Positions 1 to 7,404 of a DNA stretch of 13,263 nucleotides are shown here, piece after piece; position 1 is the first letter of the stretch; every line of letters begins with the position of its first letter. The stretch comes from Desulfocapsa sp. (GTDB lineage: Bacteria; Desulfobacterota; Desulfobulbia; Desulfobulbales; Desulfocapsaceae). The position numbers and the translations under genes are program-made. The DNA lies in contig JAOZKX010000019.1 of the NCBI GenBank assembly GCA_029935135.1, forward strand, positions 1-13,263, written 5' to 3'. A model generated the notes under the pieces. That model searched no databases. It saw nothing but the letters and a program-made list of their open reading frames with translations, and had not been told where the DNA came from.

Positions 1-50
<50 letters not shown>

Positions 51-75
51 TCATATTTATAACAAAACGGCATAC

Positions 76-105
76 AATATACTCATGCACAGTTGTTGTT
101 GTCAA
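76..105 (-). promoter_or_regulatory. sigma70 promoter of tRNA-Gly
   Basis: On the minus strand a perfect -35 box TTGACA (100-105) is followed after 18 bases by TATATT (76-81), which matches the -10 consensus at five of six positions. Transcription would start near 69-70, giving a leader of about 20 bases before the mature tRNA 5' end at 50. Strength and position fit a stable-RNA promoter. Confidence 0.8.
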
Positions 106-248
106 TAGAAAAGTCTGTTAATCTTACCTGTGTTTGTAAAAAGAGTCCAGCAAGAAATAAAGAAAACAATGGTTTTGCCTGTGTCAACCATGTTATGCTG
201 TTATTTTAGTTCAGTTATTTAATTTTTATCAATCGTTAGAGGTTGCTT

Positions 249-848
249 ATGGCAGAGAAAAAAAAGAGACAAGGGGCTGTGCAGCGAAAGACCAGGGAAA
301 CGAATATTGATCTATCTCTTGTTCTTGATGGAAGTGGGGTAACAGATATTGACAGCGGAGTTCCTTTTCTGGACCATATGCTGACGCTCTTCGGGGTACA
401 TGGGTTCTTTGATCTACAGGTCAAGGCCAGCGGTGATACCGAGGTGGATGATCATCATACGGTAGAAGACATTGGAATCTGTCTCGGGCAGGCATTTGCC
501 TCTGCTCTTGGTGATAAGTCTGGTATCATACGCTATGGACTCTCTTATCTGCCCATGGACGAGACCCTGGTACGCGTAGTTGTCGATGTGTCTAACCGCC
601 CATATCTGCACTATGATGCAGAGGTTCCTGATCAAAAGTTGGGTACCTTTGATACTGCTCTTGCTCTTGAATTTATGCGGGCATTTTCGCAACATGGGGG
701 GGTCACTCTTCATGTTGATTTAATTCACGGCACTAATAGTCATCACATCATAGAAGCTGTATTTAAAGGTCTTGCTAAGGCTGTCGGACAGGCCGTAACA
801 AAAGTTGATGGACTTACTGGTAGTTTGTCTTCTAAAGGTGTACTCTAA
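249..848 (+). CDS. hisB: Imidazoleglycerol-phosphate dehydratase
   Basis: Catalyses dehydration of imidazole glycerol phosphate to imidazole acetol phosphate in cytoplasmic histidine synthesis. The 199-residue protein is the usual length of a monofunctional HisB, with no fused histidinol phosphatase. Family metal-ligand motifs are visible: FLDHM at 40-44 (H43), DDHHTVED at 67-74 (H69, H70, E73), and the second-half copy SHHIIEA with H165, H166 and E169. An in-frame TTG at 243 would add two residues, but ATG at 249 is preferred because AGAGG (238-242) lies 6 bases upstream of it. No other his gene is nearby, so this hisB sits apart from any his operon. The 51-248 stretch upstream holds the tRNA promoter on the other strand; I see no strong plus-strand promoter in it. 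Confidence 0.97.
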   Translation: MAEKKKRQGAVQRKTRETNIDLSLVLDGSGVTDIDSGVPFLDHMLTLFGVHGFFDLQVKASGDTEVDDHHTVEDIGICLGQAFASALGDKSGIIRYGLSYLPMDETLVRVVVDVSNRPYLHYDAEVPDQKLGTFDTALALEFMRAFSQHGGVTLHVDLIHGTNSHHIIEAVFKGLAKAVGQAVTKVDGLTGSLSSKGVL

Positions 849-868
849 ATAAAGAGTCGATTTTTTTT
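842..868 (+). terminator. Weak candidate intrinsic terminator after hisB
   Basis: A 5-bp inverted repeat ACTCT (842-846) / AGAGT (853-857) overlaps the hisB stop codon and is followed, after CGA, by eight T residues (861-868). The stem is short and AT-rich, so termination may be partial and allow read-through to the lipoprotein gene. Confidence 0.4.
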
Positions 869-924
869 GGTACCTGAAAGCCATTCATATTATATTATCG
901 AACGAGAGTATAAAGAGGTGAACT

Positions 925-1566
925 GTGAATAAAGTAGTAAGTGTTATATGTCTTTTGGGCTGCTTGAGCTTTTGGCTGTCCGGCTGTGCGTCCAGCGATA
1001 AAAGTCGTGATGTAAAGGTTAGTGAGAATTTGCCGCAACTCAGTTGTATTGCGGTTTTACCAACTTCTATTCCTGTTTTTGATGATCAAGTCAGCAAGTC
1101 TGAGAAAAAGACATTGGAAGATGGGGCGGCTTTCCTCGATACTGTTCTGCTCAAAGAGCTTGGTGGCAATAGTCAATTTAAGGTAATGACAGATATGCAG
1201 CTTGCTGCAATGGTCAGCGATTCATGGGCGGGTGATATACAGCAGGTCCAGGCAATTTCTCAGGCAAGCAGATGTGATGGTGTACTGCAGGTAACGCTCA
1301 GTCGATATCGGCAACGGGTGGGAACAACTATGTCAGCAACGACCTCAGCAGCAGCAGCCTTTTCCATGGAGCTGGTTGGGGTGAAAAAGGGGCGTGTGCT
1401 TTGGTCCGCCTCATTTCATGAAAAACAGCAGGCGCTGACTGAAAATATTTTTTCCTTTAAAAAGGCCGAGAGTCGCAATTTTCAGTGGATCACCGTTGAA
1501 GAACTCGTTCAGGATGGTATGAAAAGTCGCCTGGGCCATTTTCCTTATTTCCTCTCAACAGAATAA
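925..1566 (+). CDS. Outer-membrane-type lipoprotein with CsgG/LpoB/GNA1162-like domain, function unknown
   Basis: A 213-residue predicted lipoprotein. The N-terminus has a lysine at position 3, a hydrophobic stretch and a clear lipobox LSGC with the lipidated cysteine at residue 21. Ser follows Ala at +2/+3, so there is no Asp at +2 to retain it in the inner membrane; outer-membrane targeting is inferred. The mature part has the pattern of the CsgG/LpoB/FlgO/GNA1162 group: an early strand (IAVLP near residues 42-46), a helix with FLDTVLLKEL, a strand with FKVMT, a helix, DGVLQVTLSRYRQ, and a late strand GRVLWSASF. I cannot place it in one family with certainty. Start is GTG, supported by AGAGG (914-918) six bases upstream. 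It lies 76 bases after hisB with a weak terminator between, and is followed by a good terminator, so it may be its own unit. Relatives act in peptidoglycan synthase activation, secretion or flagellar assembly; none is shown here. Confidence 0.85.
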   Translation: MNKVVSVICLLGCLSFWLSGCASSDKSRDVKVSENLPQLSCIAVLPTSIPVFDDQVSKSEKKTLEDGAAFLDTVLLKELGGNSQFKVMTDMQLAAMVSDSWAGDIQQVQAISQASRCDGVLQVTLSRYRQRVGTTMSATTSAAAAFSMELVGVKKGRVLWSASFHEKQQALTENIFSFKKAESRNFQWITVEELVQDGMKSRLGHFPYFLSTE

Positions 1567-1615
1567 GGAGCCTGTTTTTCCCTGGTTATGTGAAAAACTA
1601 TAGCTGATTGTCAGT

Positions 1616-1658
1616 AATCCCATTCTTTGCCACAGTGCAGGGGGTGGGATTTTTTTTT
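1616..1658 (+). terminator. Intrinsic terminator after the lipoprotein gene
   Basis: A perfect 7-bp inverted repeat AATCCCA (1616-1622) / TGGGATT (1645-1651) runs directly into nine T residues (1650-1658). The loop is long (22 bases) but contains a small internal GC-rich pairing. It lies 50 bases after the lipoprotein stop. Confidence 0.7.
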
Positions 1659-1716
1659 GATTGGAAGTGGAGCAAGAAAGAATATGATTTTTCTTGATTT
1701 TTAAAATCCAAGACCA

Positions 1717-1742
1717 TAAACTTAAACTAATATTTCCCATAA
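1717..1742 (+). promoter_or_regulatory. Candidate sigma28 (FliA-type) promoter of the chemoreceptor gene
   Basis: TAAACTTA (1717-1724) matches the flagellar sigma28 -35 element TAAAGTTT at six of eight positions. TCCCATAA (1735-1742) matches the -10 element GCCGATAA at six of eight. The spacer is 10 bases rather than the usual 11. It lies about 70 bases ahead of the MCP start. Chemoreceptor genes are classic sigma28 targets, but AT-rich DNA can mimic such boxes. Confidence 0.35.
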
Positions 1743-1811
1743 AACATTTAATATTATCGTGTTCTTTTGCGGAAGGTTTGTGTTGCTAAATTCTCTGGAG
1801 GCCTGTGCAGT

Positions 1812-3464
1812 ATGAAATTTAACAGTATTAAAATGAAGTTGAGACTTGTGGCAGGGGTATTTGTGTTGCTTATTCTTACCATGTTTGGTGCAACATTTTT
1901 TGTCACTCAGAACCAAAAGAATGATGGACTTTTGATCAATCTTGCGGGACGCCAGAGAATGCTGAGTCAAAAGATGTCCAAAGAGTTACATCATTACATG
2001 TATGTCAGCGCTAAAACTGGAAACTCAGACCAGAAGTCTAAAGATGCAGTGCGGTCAACGATAAAAGTATTTGAGGTGACCCTTTTTGCCTTAAAAGACT
2101 CGGGCAAGGCGCCTTTGGGGCTGGATCTGAAAACAACCAAATACAGCCATTGCCCTGCAGCCAGTGGTGAAATTCTTGCTCAATTAACAAAAGTGGCCGG
2201 TCTGTGGAAAAACTTTGCCCCTCTTGTTGAAAAAGCATTAAGTGGAGATCTTTCGGAAAAAGTTTTAAAAACTTTGCATACTGATAATCTTACGCTCTTG
2301 AAAGAGATGAACAAAGCAGTTGTGATGATGCAGAAAAAGGCCGAATCTTCTGTGAGCACACTGCTGACCACTCAGATTATTATTGTCTTGATTGGTATTG
2401 GCTTTATGGTCTGGGCCATGCTTATCATTAATTCCATAACTAAGCGTATCGGGATGATGAATGCATTTTGTCAACTCTTTGGCAAGGGTGATTTGCGTGC
2501 CCGCTCTCAGGTGTCCGGGGGAGATGAACTTGGAGACATGGGAAGAAACCTTGATAGAATGGCGGAGGATCTGCAAGGTATTATTGGTTCAGTTGGTGAG
2601 GATGCACAAAATCTGGATTCAACTTCAGATGGATTACTGAAGATCTCTAATCAGGTTTCTGAAGATTGTGAAAATAGTTTTAACCGTGCAAATTCTGTGG
2701 CCGCTGCCACAGAGGAAATGAGCGTGAATATGAACTCTGTTGCTGCGGCAGTGGAAGAAACTGCAACAAATGTCTCCATGATGGCTGAGGCAGTGGGCAC
2801 CATGACAGAGACTATCAAAGTTATTACGAATGATACTGAAACAGCTCGAGTAAAAACATCTGAGGCGGTAACCCAGTCCCATTCAGCATCACAGCGGGTA
2901 GATGAACTTGGTACAGCTGCCACCGAAATTAGTAAGGTCACAGAGGCAATTACTGAGATATCGGAACAGACAAATCTGCTTGCTCTCAATGCCACTATTG
3001 AGGCTGCGCGTGCGGGTGAGGCTGGGAAAGGTTTTGCTGTTGTCGCTAATGAAATAAAAGATCTGGCCAAACAGACAGCCGATGCTACCCTTGATATTCG
3101 GTCAAAAATTGAATCTATTCAAAATTCTACAGATAATACTGTAACAGAAATTAACTCCATTGTGGATATTATCAATACGGTCGATGGATTGGTTGGCGGT
3201 CTGGCTGGTGCCCTGGAAGAGCAGGCAGCTTCGGCGATGGAGATTTCACAAAATGTCGATCAGGCCAGTGCTGGTATTATGGAAGTGACGGAAAATGTGG
3301 CACAGAGTTCTGCAGTCTCCCAGGAAGTTGCTGCTGATCTTACTTCTGTTAATCAGGACATTGAAGGTATTAACAGCGCCAGCGGAGATCTTACCGGCAG
3401 GGCAGGAGAGTTGAGCCAATTGGCTTCAATGCTGTCTCAGAGGGTGCAAAAATTTAAGATTTAA
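1812..3464 (+). CDS. Methyl-accepting chemotaxis protein with PilJ-type periplasmic sensor
   Basis: A 550-residue transmembrane chemoreceptor that would control the CheA kinase. TM1 is about residues 10-32. The periplasmic domain of about 155 residues starts with [15 protein letters not shown] (44-58), the signature of the PilJ/NarX-like type IV pili transducer N-terminal domain. TM2 is about 187-207, then a HAMP domain (about 208-262), then a coiled-coil signalling domain. The invariant hairpin tip for CheA/CheW binding, with [19 protein letters not shown], spans about 385-403. The protein ends in KFKI and has no CheR-docking pentapeptide like NWETF. Start is ATG 1812 with GGAGG at 1797-1801 (10-base spacing, a little long); an upstream TTG at 1767 would add 15 residues before TM1 and is less likely. 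It is a lone gene bounded by terminators, with no che genes nearby. The ligand cannot be read from sequence. Confidence 0.96.
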   Translation: MKFNSIKMKLRLVAGVFVLLILTMFGATFFVTQNQKNDGLLINLAGRQRMLSQKMSKELHHYMYVSAKTGNSDQKSKDAVRSTIKVFEVTLFALKDSGKAPLGLDLKTTKYSHCPAASGEILAQLTKVAGLWKNFAPLVEKALSGDLSEKVLKTLHTDNLTLLKEMNKAVVMMQKKAESSVSTLLTTQIIIVLIGIGFMVWAMLIINSITKRIGMMNAFCQLFGKGDLRARSQVSGGDELGDMGRNLDRMAEDLQGIIGSVGEDAQNLDSTSDGLLKISNQVSEDCENSFNRANSVAAATEEMSVNMNSVAAAVEETATNVSMMAEAVGTMTETIKVITNDTETARVKTSEAVTQSHSASQRVDELGTAATEISKVTEAITEISEQTNLLALNATIEAARAGEAGKGFAVVANEIKDLAKQTADATLDIRSKIESIQNSTDNTVTEINSIVDIINTVDGLVGGLAGALEEQAASAMEISQNVDQASAGIMEVTENVAQSSAVSQEVAADLTSVNQDIEGINSASGDLTGRAGELSQLASMLSQRVQKFKI

Positions 3465-3497
3465 AACATCCTGCATCTCTGAGAAATCAGGAACATC

Positions 3498-3543
3498 AAG
3501 GCTGTAAGTTCTTATACCCCATGAGATCTTACAGCCTTTTTTT
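3498..3543 (+). terminator. Intrinsic terminator after the chemoreceptor gene
   Basis: A perfect 11-bp inverted repeat AAGGCTGTAAG (3498-3508) / CTTACAGCCTT (3528-3538) is followed by an uninterrupted T run to 3543. The 19-base loop is unpaired by eye. On the minus strand no T run follows, so it acts only for the plus strand. It closes the MCP unit 33 bases after its stop. Confidence 0.88.
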
Positions 3544-3569
3544 ATTGTTTTTTCTGCTCTGTCAAAGTA

Positions 3570-3594
3570 ATTTTCTTTCAGAAAATGGTATACA
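3570..3594 (+). promoter_or_regulatory. Candidate extended -10 promoter with adjoining palindrome, ahead of the ttcA-like gene
   Basis: TG at 3586-3587 one base before TATACA (3589-3594) forms an extended -10 element, with no good -35 at the right distance. Immediately upstream is a perfect 7-bp inverted repeat ATTTTCT (3570-3576) / AGAAAAT (3580-3586) with a 3-base spacer, shaped like a repressor or activator site. A start near 3601 would give a CA-rich leader under 30 bases, containing ACACCCAACACCCAACAC with no Shine-Dalgarno sequence. Confidence 0.3.
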
Positions 3595-3628
3595 CCCAAC
3601 ACCCAACACATGAACCCCATCTTCTCAA

Positions 3629-4342
3629 ATGATCCCATCCCAAGTCAATAAACGCATCGGCCAGGCAATGCATGATTACTCCATGTTAAAAGATGGAGAT
3701 AGCATTCTTGTTGCTGTTTCTGGTGGGATTGACAGTCTGTTTCTCGCCTGGTTGCTGGATCATTGGCAAAAAAAAGCTCCCATCGAGTACACATTGTTCG
3801 CAGTGCATATTGATATGGGTATCTGGCACAAGGAGATGACGGAATCCAACCCCCTTCTTGCAGTGCAGGGGCAGATGCAGAAGATTGGAATGCCCTTACA
3901 TGTGGAAAAAAGTTTTTCCCTGGCTGTGGAGGAGCGAAACTGTTTTTCTTGTTCAAAATTACGGCGTAAACAGATTTTTGATCTTGCCAGTCGCCATAAA
4001 TGTAATAAGATTGCCTTTGGTCATCATAAAGATGATCTTCTGGAGACTATTTTTCTGAATATGTTTTACAGTGGGAATATTTCAACCATGATGCCTAAGC
4101 AGGAACTTTTTCACGGTAAGCTTTCAGTGATTCGCCCCCTTGCTTATGTTGAAAAGGCTGAGATTGAAGAATTGGCGACAACACTTGCCTTAAGCGCCAT
4201 ACCCAATCTCTGCCCCCTCGCAGGAGATACCAGGAGAGATGAGGTGGGAGAAATACTCAATGATATTTATACAAAAATCCCGGGAGCCAAGGCCTCGTTC
4301 TTTGCATCCATGGGGAATGTGCGCAAGGAGTACATGCCATGA
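3629..4342 (+). CDS. TtcA-like PP-loop ATPase (tRNA 2-thiocytidine synthesis family)
   Basis: A cytoplasmic 237-residue PP-loop ATP pyrophosphatase, which adenylates its target for sulfur transfer. TtcA makes 2-thiocytidine at tRNA position 32. The PP-loop SGGIDS is at 31-36; classical TtcA has SGGKDS. The Fe-S cysteine set of TtcA is present: C105 and C108 in CFSCSKLRRK, and C195 in NLCPLAG. The segment GHHKDDLLETIFLNMFYSG (131-149) also fits TtcA better than the lysidine synthetase TilS. It is much shorter than E. coli TtcA (about 310 residues), so it is probably a TtcA-like branch whose substrate may differ. ATG 3629 has no Shine-Dalgarno sequence; residue 14 (ATG 3668) is another possible start. 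It overlaps the DUF89 gene by four bases (ATGA), implying translational coupling. Confidence 0.88.
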   Translation: MIPSQVNKRIGQAMHDYSMLKDGDSILVAVSGGIDSLFLAWLLDHWQKKAPIEYTLFAVHIDMGIWHKEMTESNPLLAVQGQMQKIGMPLHVEKSFSLAVEERNCFSCSKLRRKQIFDLASRHKCNKIAFGHHKDDLLETIFLNMFYSGNISTMMPKQELFHGKLSVIRPLAYVEKAEIEELATTLALSAIPNLCPLAGDTRRDEVGEILNDIYTKIPGAKASFFASMGNVRKEYMP

Positions 4343-5229
4343 AAACCGCACTGGAATGTTTGCCATGTTACCTCCGCCAGTCGCTGCAGGTAGCAAGGAT
4401 AAGTACAGATGACCCAGTTCTGCAACTTGCAGCCATGCAGCGGGTGGCAGAACTGACCAGCAAGATGGATATGGAGCGGACTCCACCGGAAAACTCTGTT
4501 GCTGTGTATCGTGCAATTGCTGAGATTACCGGCTGTGATGATCCTTATCTGGAGATAAAAAAGAAATCAAACGAACAGGCATTGGCTCTTCTTCCGGAAC
4601 TACGAAAGAAGGTGCAGCAGAGTGAGAATTCATTACTCTTGGCCCTGCGTCTGGCAATCGGCGGCAATATTATTGATTATGGGGCCATGCACAGTTTTGA
4701 TGTGGATGGTGCAATGGAAAATTGTCTTAATGCCCCTTTTGTTATTGATGACAGCCAGGTGTTGATGGAACAGATTGCGGGGCTGGATAAAGGAGCCAAG
4801 GTCCTCTATCTTGCTGATAATTCCGGTGAGATTGTGTATGATTCTCTTCTTCTTGAGGTCTTGGTGGATTATGGGTTTGATATAACCGTGGCCGTAAAGA
4901 GTGGCCCAATTATCAACGATGCCTTGCAGGAAGATGCCAGGATGTGTGGACTTGATAGCATTGCCACAATTATAGGAAATGGTACAAGGTGTCCAGGGAC
5001 ACCACTTGCCAGCTGTTCTGATGAATTGACTAGTTGCTTTAAGCAGGCCGATTTGATTATCTCTAAGGGACAGGGTAATTTTGAAACATTGTCCGAGGTG
5101 GATGCAATGATCTATTTTCTGCTCACGGTAAAATGTTCGGTGGTGGGTGCCCATTTGGCCGAGATAGCCGGATGCGATAAGATCGACCTTCCCGGAAAGG
5201 GTGAGTTGGTTCTTTTCTATTCAAAGTGA
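4339..5229 (+). CDS. DUF89 family metal-dependent phosphatase (AF1104-like, with N-terminal CxxC)
   Basis: A 296-residue cytoplasmic protein of the DUF89/ARMT1-like superfamily, whose members are metal-dependent phosphatases implicated in removing damaged or surplus phosphometabolites. Visible motifs: CLPC at 7-10, typical of the prokaryotic subgroup; GGNIIDYG (108-115); LADNSGEIVYD (158-168), where D160 and N161 are expected metal ligands; KSGPIINDALQED (187-199), with D194 and D199 as further candidates; and KGQGNFETL (243-251). The length fits the family. Its start codon lies inside the end of the TtcA-like gene, and asnS follows after 49 bases. The actual substrate is unknown, and the coupling suggests it works with the PP-loop protein. 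Confidence 0.92.
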   Translation: MKTALECLPCYLRQSLQVARISTDDPVLQLAAMQRVAELTSKMDMERTPPENSVAVYRAIAEITGCDDPYLEIKKKSNEQALALLPELRKKVQQSENSLLLALRLAIGGNIIDYGAMHSFDVDGAMENCLNAPFVIDDSQVLMEQIAGLDKGAKVLYLADNSGEIVYDSLLLEVLVDYGFDITVAVKSGPIINDALQEDARMCGLDSIATIIGNGTRCPGTPLASCSDELTSCFKQADLIISKGQGNFETLSEVDAMIYFLLTVKCSVVGAHLAEIAGCDKIDLPGKGELVLFYSK

Positions 5230-5278
5230 AATTATGGTCCTGCCGCTAAAGAGCAGGAAAAAAACATAAACAGAAATA

Positions 5279-6634
5279 ATGATTAAACGAATTCAAGAGA
5301 TATTAGGGGAAAGGGAAACGGGAGTAACTGTCACCGTTCAGGGATGGGTGCGAACGCGCCGTGATACCGGTTCGTTTTCTTTTCTCGAAGTAAATGATGG
5401 TTCCTGCCTTGCCAATTTGCAGGTGATTGCCGAGCAAGATCTGGACAATTACGAAGGCGAGGTTGCCAGACTCAGTGCTGGCTGTAGTGTTCAGGTTACT
5501 GGCACTCTGCAGGAATCCCCTGCCAAGGGGCAGGCTGTTGAATTGCTGGCAGATGAGCTTGTTGTTGTGGGTTGGGCAGACCCGGAAAGCTATCCCCTGC
5601 AGAAGAAGAGGCATTCACTAGAGTTCCTGAGGTCCATTAGTCATCTGCGTCCACGCACCAATGCCCTTGGAGCTGTTGCCAGGGTTCGTTCTCACCTCTC
5701 ATTTTCTGTGCACCGTTATTTTCAGGAGCACGGTTTTGCCCAGATCCATACGCCGATCATTACAACCAGTGACTGTGAGGGTGCCGGCGAGATGTTCCAA
5801 GTGAGTGGCGGCAATGAGAAGGGGAAAGATGATTTTTTTGGGAAACCTGCGGGGCTGACTGTCAGTGGACAGCTGCAGGCCGAGGTGTATGCCCAGGCGC
5901 TGGGGCAGGTGTATACATTTGGCCCCACCTTTCGGGCAGAAAATTCCAATACCAGTCGTCATCTTGCCGAATTCTGGATGATTGAGCCTGAGATGGCTTT
6001 TTGTGATTTACAATGCAATATAGAGCTTGCCACGGATATGCTGAAATGGGTCCTTGCCGATGTCCTTGATTCCTGTACAGAGGACCTGACCCTCTTTGAT
6101 AAATTTATCGAAAAGGGTCTCATTCAGAAACTGCAGAAAGTCATTGCAGATGATTTTGTCCAAATCTCATATACAGATGCAGTGGCAGAGCTTGATAAAC
6201 AATCGCAGCAGTTTGAATATCCCGTGCAGTGGGGAATCGACCTGCAATCGGAGCATGAACGATATCTCACCGAGAAAATATATAACTGTCCGGTGATCGT
6301 AACTGATTACCCGTCATCCATTAAGCCTTTTTATATGCGGCTCAGTGATGATGGCCGGACCGTGGCGGCCATGGATATTCTGGTTCCCGGTATTGGTGAA
6401 CTGGTGGGTGGCTCACAGCGTGAAGAGCGGCTGGATGTATTGACAAAACGGATGATAGAGGCGGGCATCGATATAAAAGAGTACGACTGGTATCTTGATC
6501 TCAGGCGTTATGGAACTGTCCCACATGCAGGTTTCGGTCTGGGGTTTGAGAGGCTGGTTCAATTTGTAACGGGTATGGCAAATATAAGGGAAGTGATTCC
6601 TTTTCCAAGGACCCCAGGGTTTGCACCATGTTAG
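5279..6634 (+). CDS. asnS: Asparaginyl-tRNA synthetase
   Basis: A class II aminoacyl-tRNA synthetase charging tRNA-Asn in the cytoplasm. At 451 residues it is close to the usual AsnS length of about 460. The N-terminal OB-fold anticodon-binding domain (VQGWVRTRRDTGSFSFLEVN onwards, about 19-105) leads to the catalytic domain. Motif 2 FRAENSNTSRHLAEFW is at 218-233 and motif 3 GFGLGFERL at 418-426. The C-terminal IREVIPFPRTPG is the AsnS/AspS ending; FRAENSNTSRHL and the overall pattern favour Asn over Asp. An in-frame stop (TAA, 5267) lies 12 bases before ATG 5279, fixing the start, although no good Shine-Dalgarno sequence is present. It probably shares a transcript with the two genes upstream and ubiE downstream (21-base gap). 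Confidence 0.96.
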   Translation: MIKRIQEILGERETGVTVTVQGWVRTRRDTGSFSFLEVNDGSCLANLQVIAEQDLDNYEGEVARLSAGCSVQVTGTLQESPAKGQAVELLADELVVVGWADPESYPLQKKRHSLEFLRSISHLRPRTNALGAVARVRSHLSFSVHRYFQEHGFAQIHTPIITTSDCEGAGEMFQVSGGNEKGKDDFFGKPAGLTVSGQLQAEVYAQALGQVYTFGPTFRAENSNTSRHLAEFWMIEPEMAFCDLQCNIELATDMLKWVLADVLDSCTEDLTLFDKFIEKGLIQKLQKVIADDFVQISYTDAVAELDKQSQQFEYPVQWGIDLQSEHERYLTEKIYNCPVIVTDYPSSIKPFYMRLSDDGRTVAAMDILVPGIGELVGGSQREERLDVLTKRMIEAGIDIKEYDWYLDLRRYGTVPHAGFGLGFERLVQFVTGMANIREVIPFPRTPGFAPC

Positions 6635-6655
6635 AGAGACGGGAAGGGGGAATCA

Positions 6656-7351
6656 GTGAGTAAAGGGCCTGGAGTACAAAAAATGTTCGACGGGATTGCC
6701 TCTGATTACGATCAGATGAATCGCGTTATGACCATGGGGCAGGATCAGAAGTGGCGTCGTTTTGTGGTTGGAAAAGCTGGTGATCCCGGCTCCGGACTGG
6801 TGCTTGATCTGGCAACGGGAACCGGTGATATTGCTTCTTTAACGAACACATCCCATCCCGCTGCCCATGTGGTTGGGGCTGATTTTTCTTTTAATATGCT
6901 GCGGGAGGCTGGGAAACGCTTTGCCCAGCAGCCGATTTCATGGCAATCCTGTGATGCGAATCATCTTCCCTATAAAGAGAAGAGCTTCGAATCTGTCACC
7001 TTTGGCTATCTTCTGAGAAATGTGGATGATAGTTTAACTGTGCTGCGTGAGGTGCGGAGAGTATTAAAACCGGGTGGGCGGGTGGTGTGCCTGGATACAA
7101 CTCCTCCGCAAAAGAATATGCTCTATCCTTTTATTCGGGCCTATTTTCGTTTTGGTATACCTCTCTTAGGGAGAATGATTGCAAGTGATGAATCAGCCTA
7201 TGCCTATCTCACCGGGTCAACCATGGAGTTTCATACCGCAGATGAGCTTGCCGCAATTTTTAAAGAGGCTGGTTTTGTTGATGTGGGCTATCAGAAATTT
7301 ATGATGGGGACAATCGCAGTGCACTGGGGACAATCTCCTAAGGGTGTGTAG
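6656..7351 (+). CDS. ubiE: Demethylmenaquinone methyltransferase (UbiE/MenG family)
   Basis: An S-adenosylmethionine-dependent C-methyltransferase, 231 residues, catalysing the last step of menaquinone synthesis. The family N-terminal signature is present: MFDGIASDYDQMNRVMTMG (10-28). The SAM-binding motif I is LDLATGTGDIA (50-60). FGYLLRNVDD, EVRRVLKPGGR and the C-terminal MMGTIAVHWG match UbiE/MenG. With mqnB and mqnD nearby and no sign of ubiquinone genes, its substrate is inferred to be demethylmenaquinone, so the name menG would be equally fitting. Start is GTG 6656 with a strong GGAAGGGGG (6642-6650) about 5 bases upstream. It converges on queA with a 53-base gap holding no U-tailed terminator, only a 6-bp inverted repeat (7376-7381/7404-7409). 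Confidence 0.93.
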   Translation: MSKGPGVQKMFDGIASDYDQMNRVMTMGQDQKWRRFVVGKAGDPGSGLVLDLATGTGDIASLTNTSHPAAHVVGADFSFNMLREAGKRFAQQPISWQSCDANHLPYKEKSFESVTFGYLLRNVDDSLTVLREVRRVLKPGGRVVCLDTTPPQKNMLYPFIRAYFRFGIPLLGRMIASDESAYAYLTGSTMEFHTADELAAIFKEAGFVDVGYQKFMMGTIAVHWGQSPKGV

Positions 7352-7404
7352 GAAAATAACATGGCTGACATCGCGCTTAGGATCGGGTTAGATTTGGACA
7401 GGCC

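Noticed and set aside
2651..3070. Minus-strand open frame of 139 codons inside the chemoreceptor gene
   Set aside because: It lies opposite the highly conserved MCP signalling domain and its protein is a low-complexity Ser/Ala/Val mirror of that coding sequence.
3592..3609. Short tandem ACACCCA repeat as a possible CRISPR or microsatellite element
   Set aside because: There are only two to three 7-base units with no spacers; it is simply a CA-rich leader.
3629..4342. tRNA(Ile)-lysidine synthetase (TilS) as identity of the PP-loop protein
   Set aside because: The CxxC plus third cysteine and the GHHKDDLLET region fit TtcA; TilS lacks this cysteine set.
5238..5258. Hairpin TCCTGC/GCAGGA between the DUF89 gene and asnS
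   Set aside because: It is followed by A residues, not T, so it is not a terminator for the plus strand; the stem is only 6 bp and no known asnS regulatory element matches.
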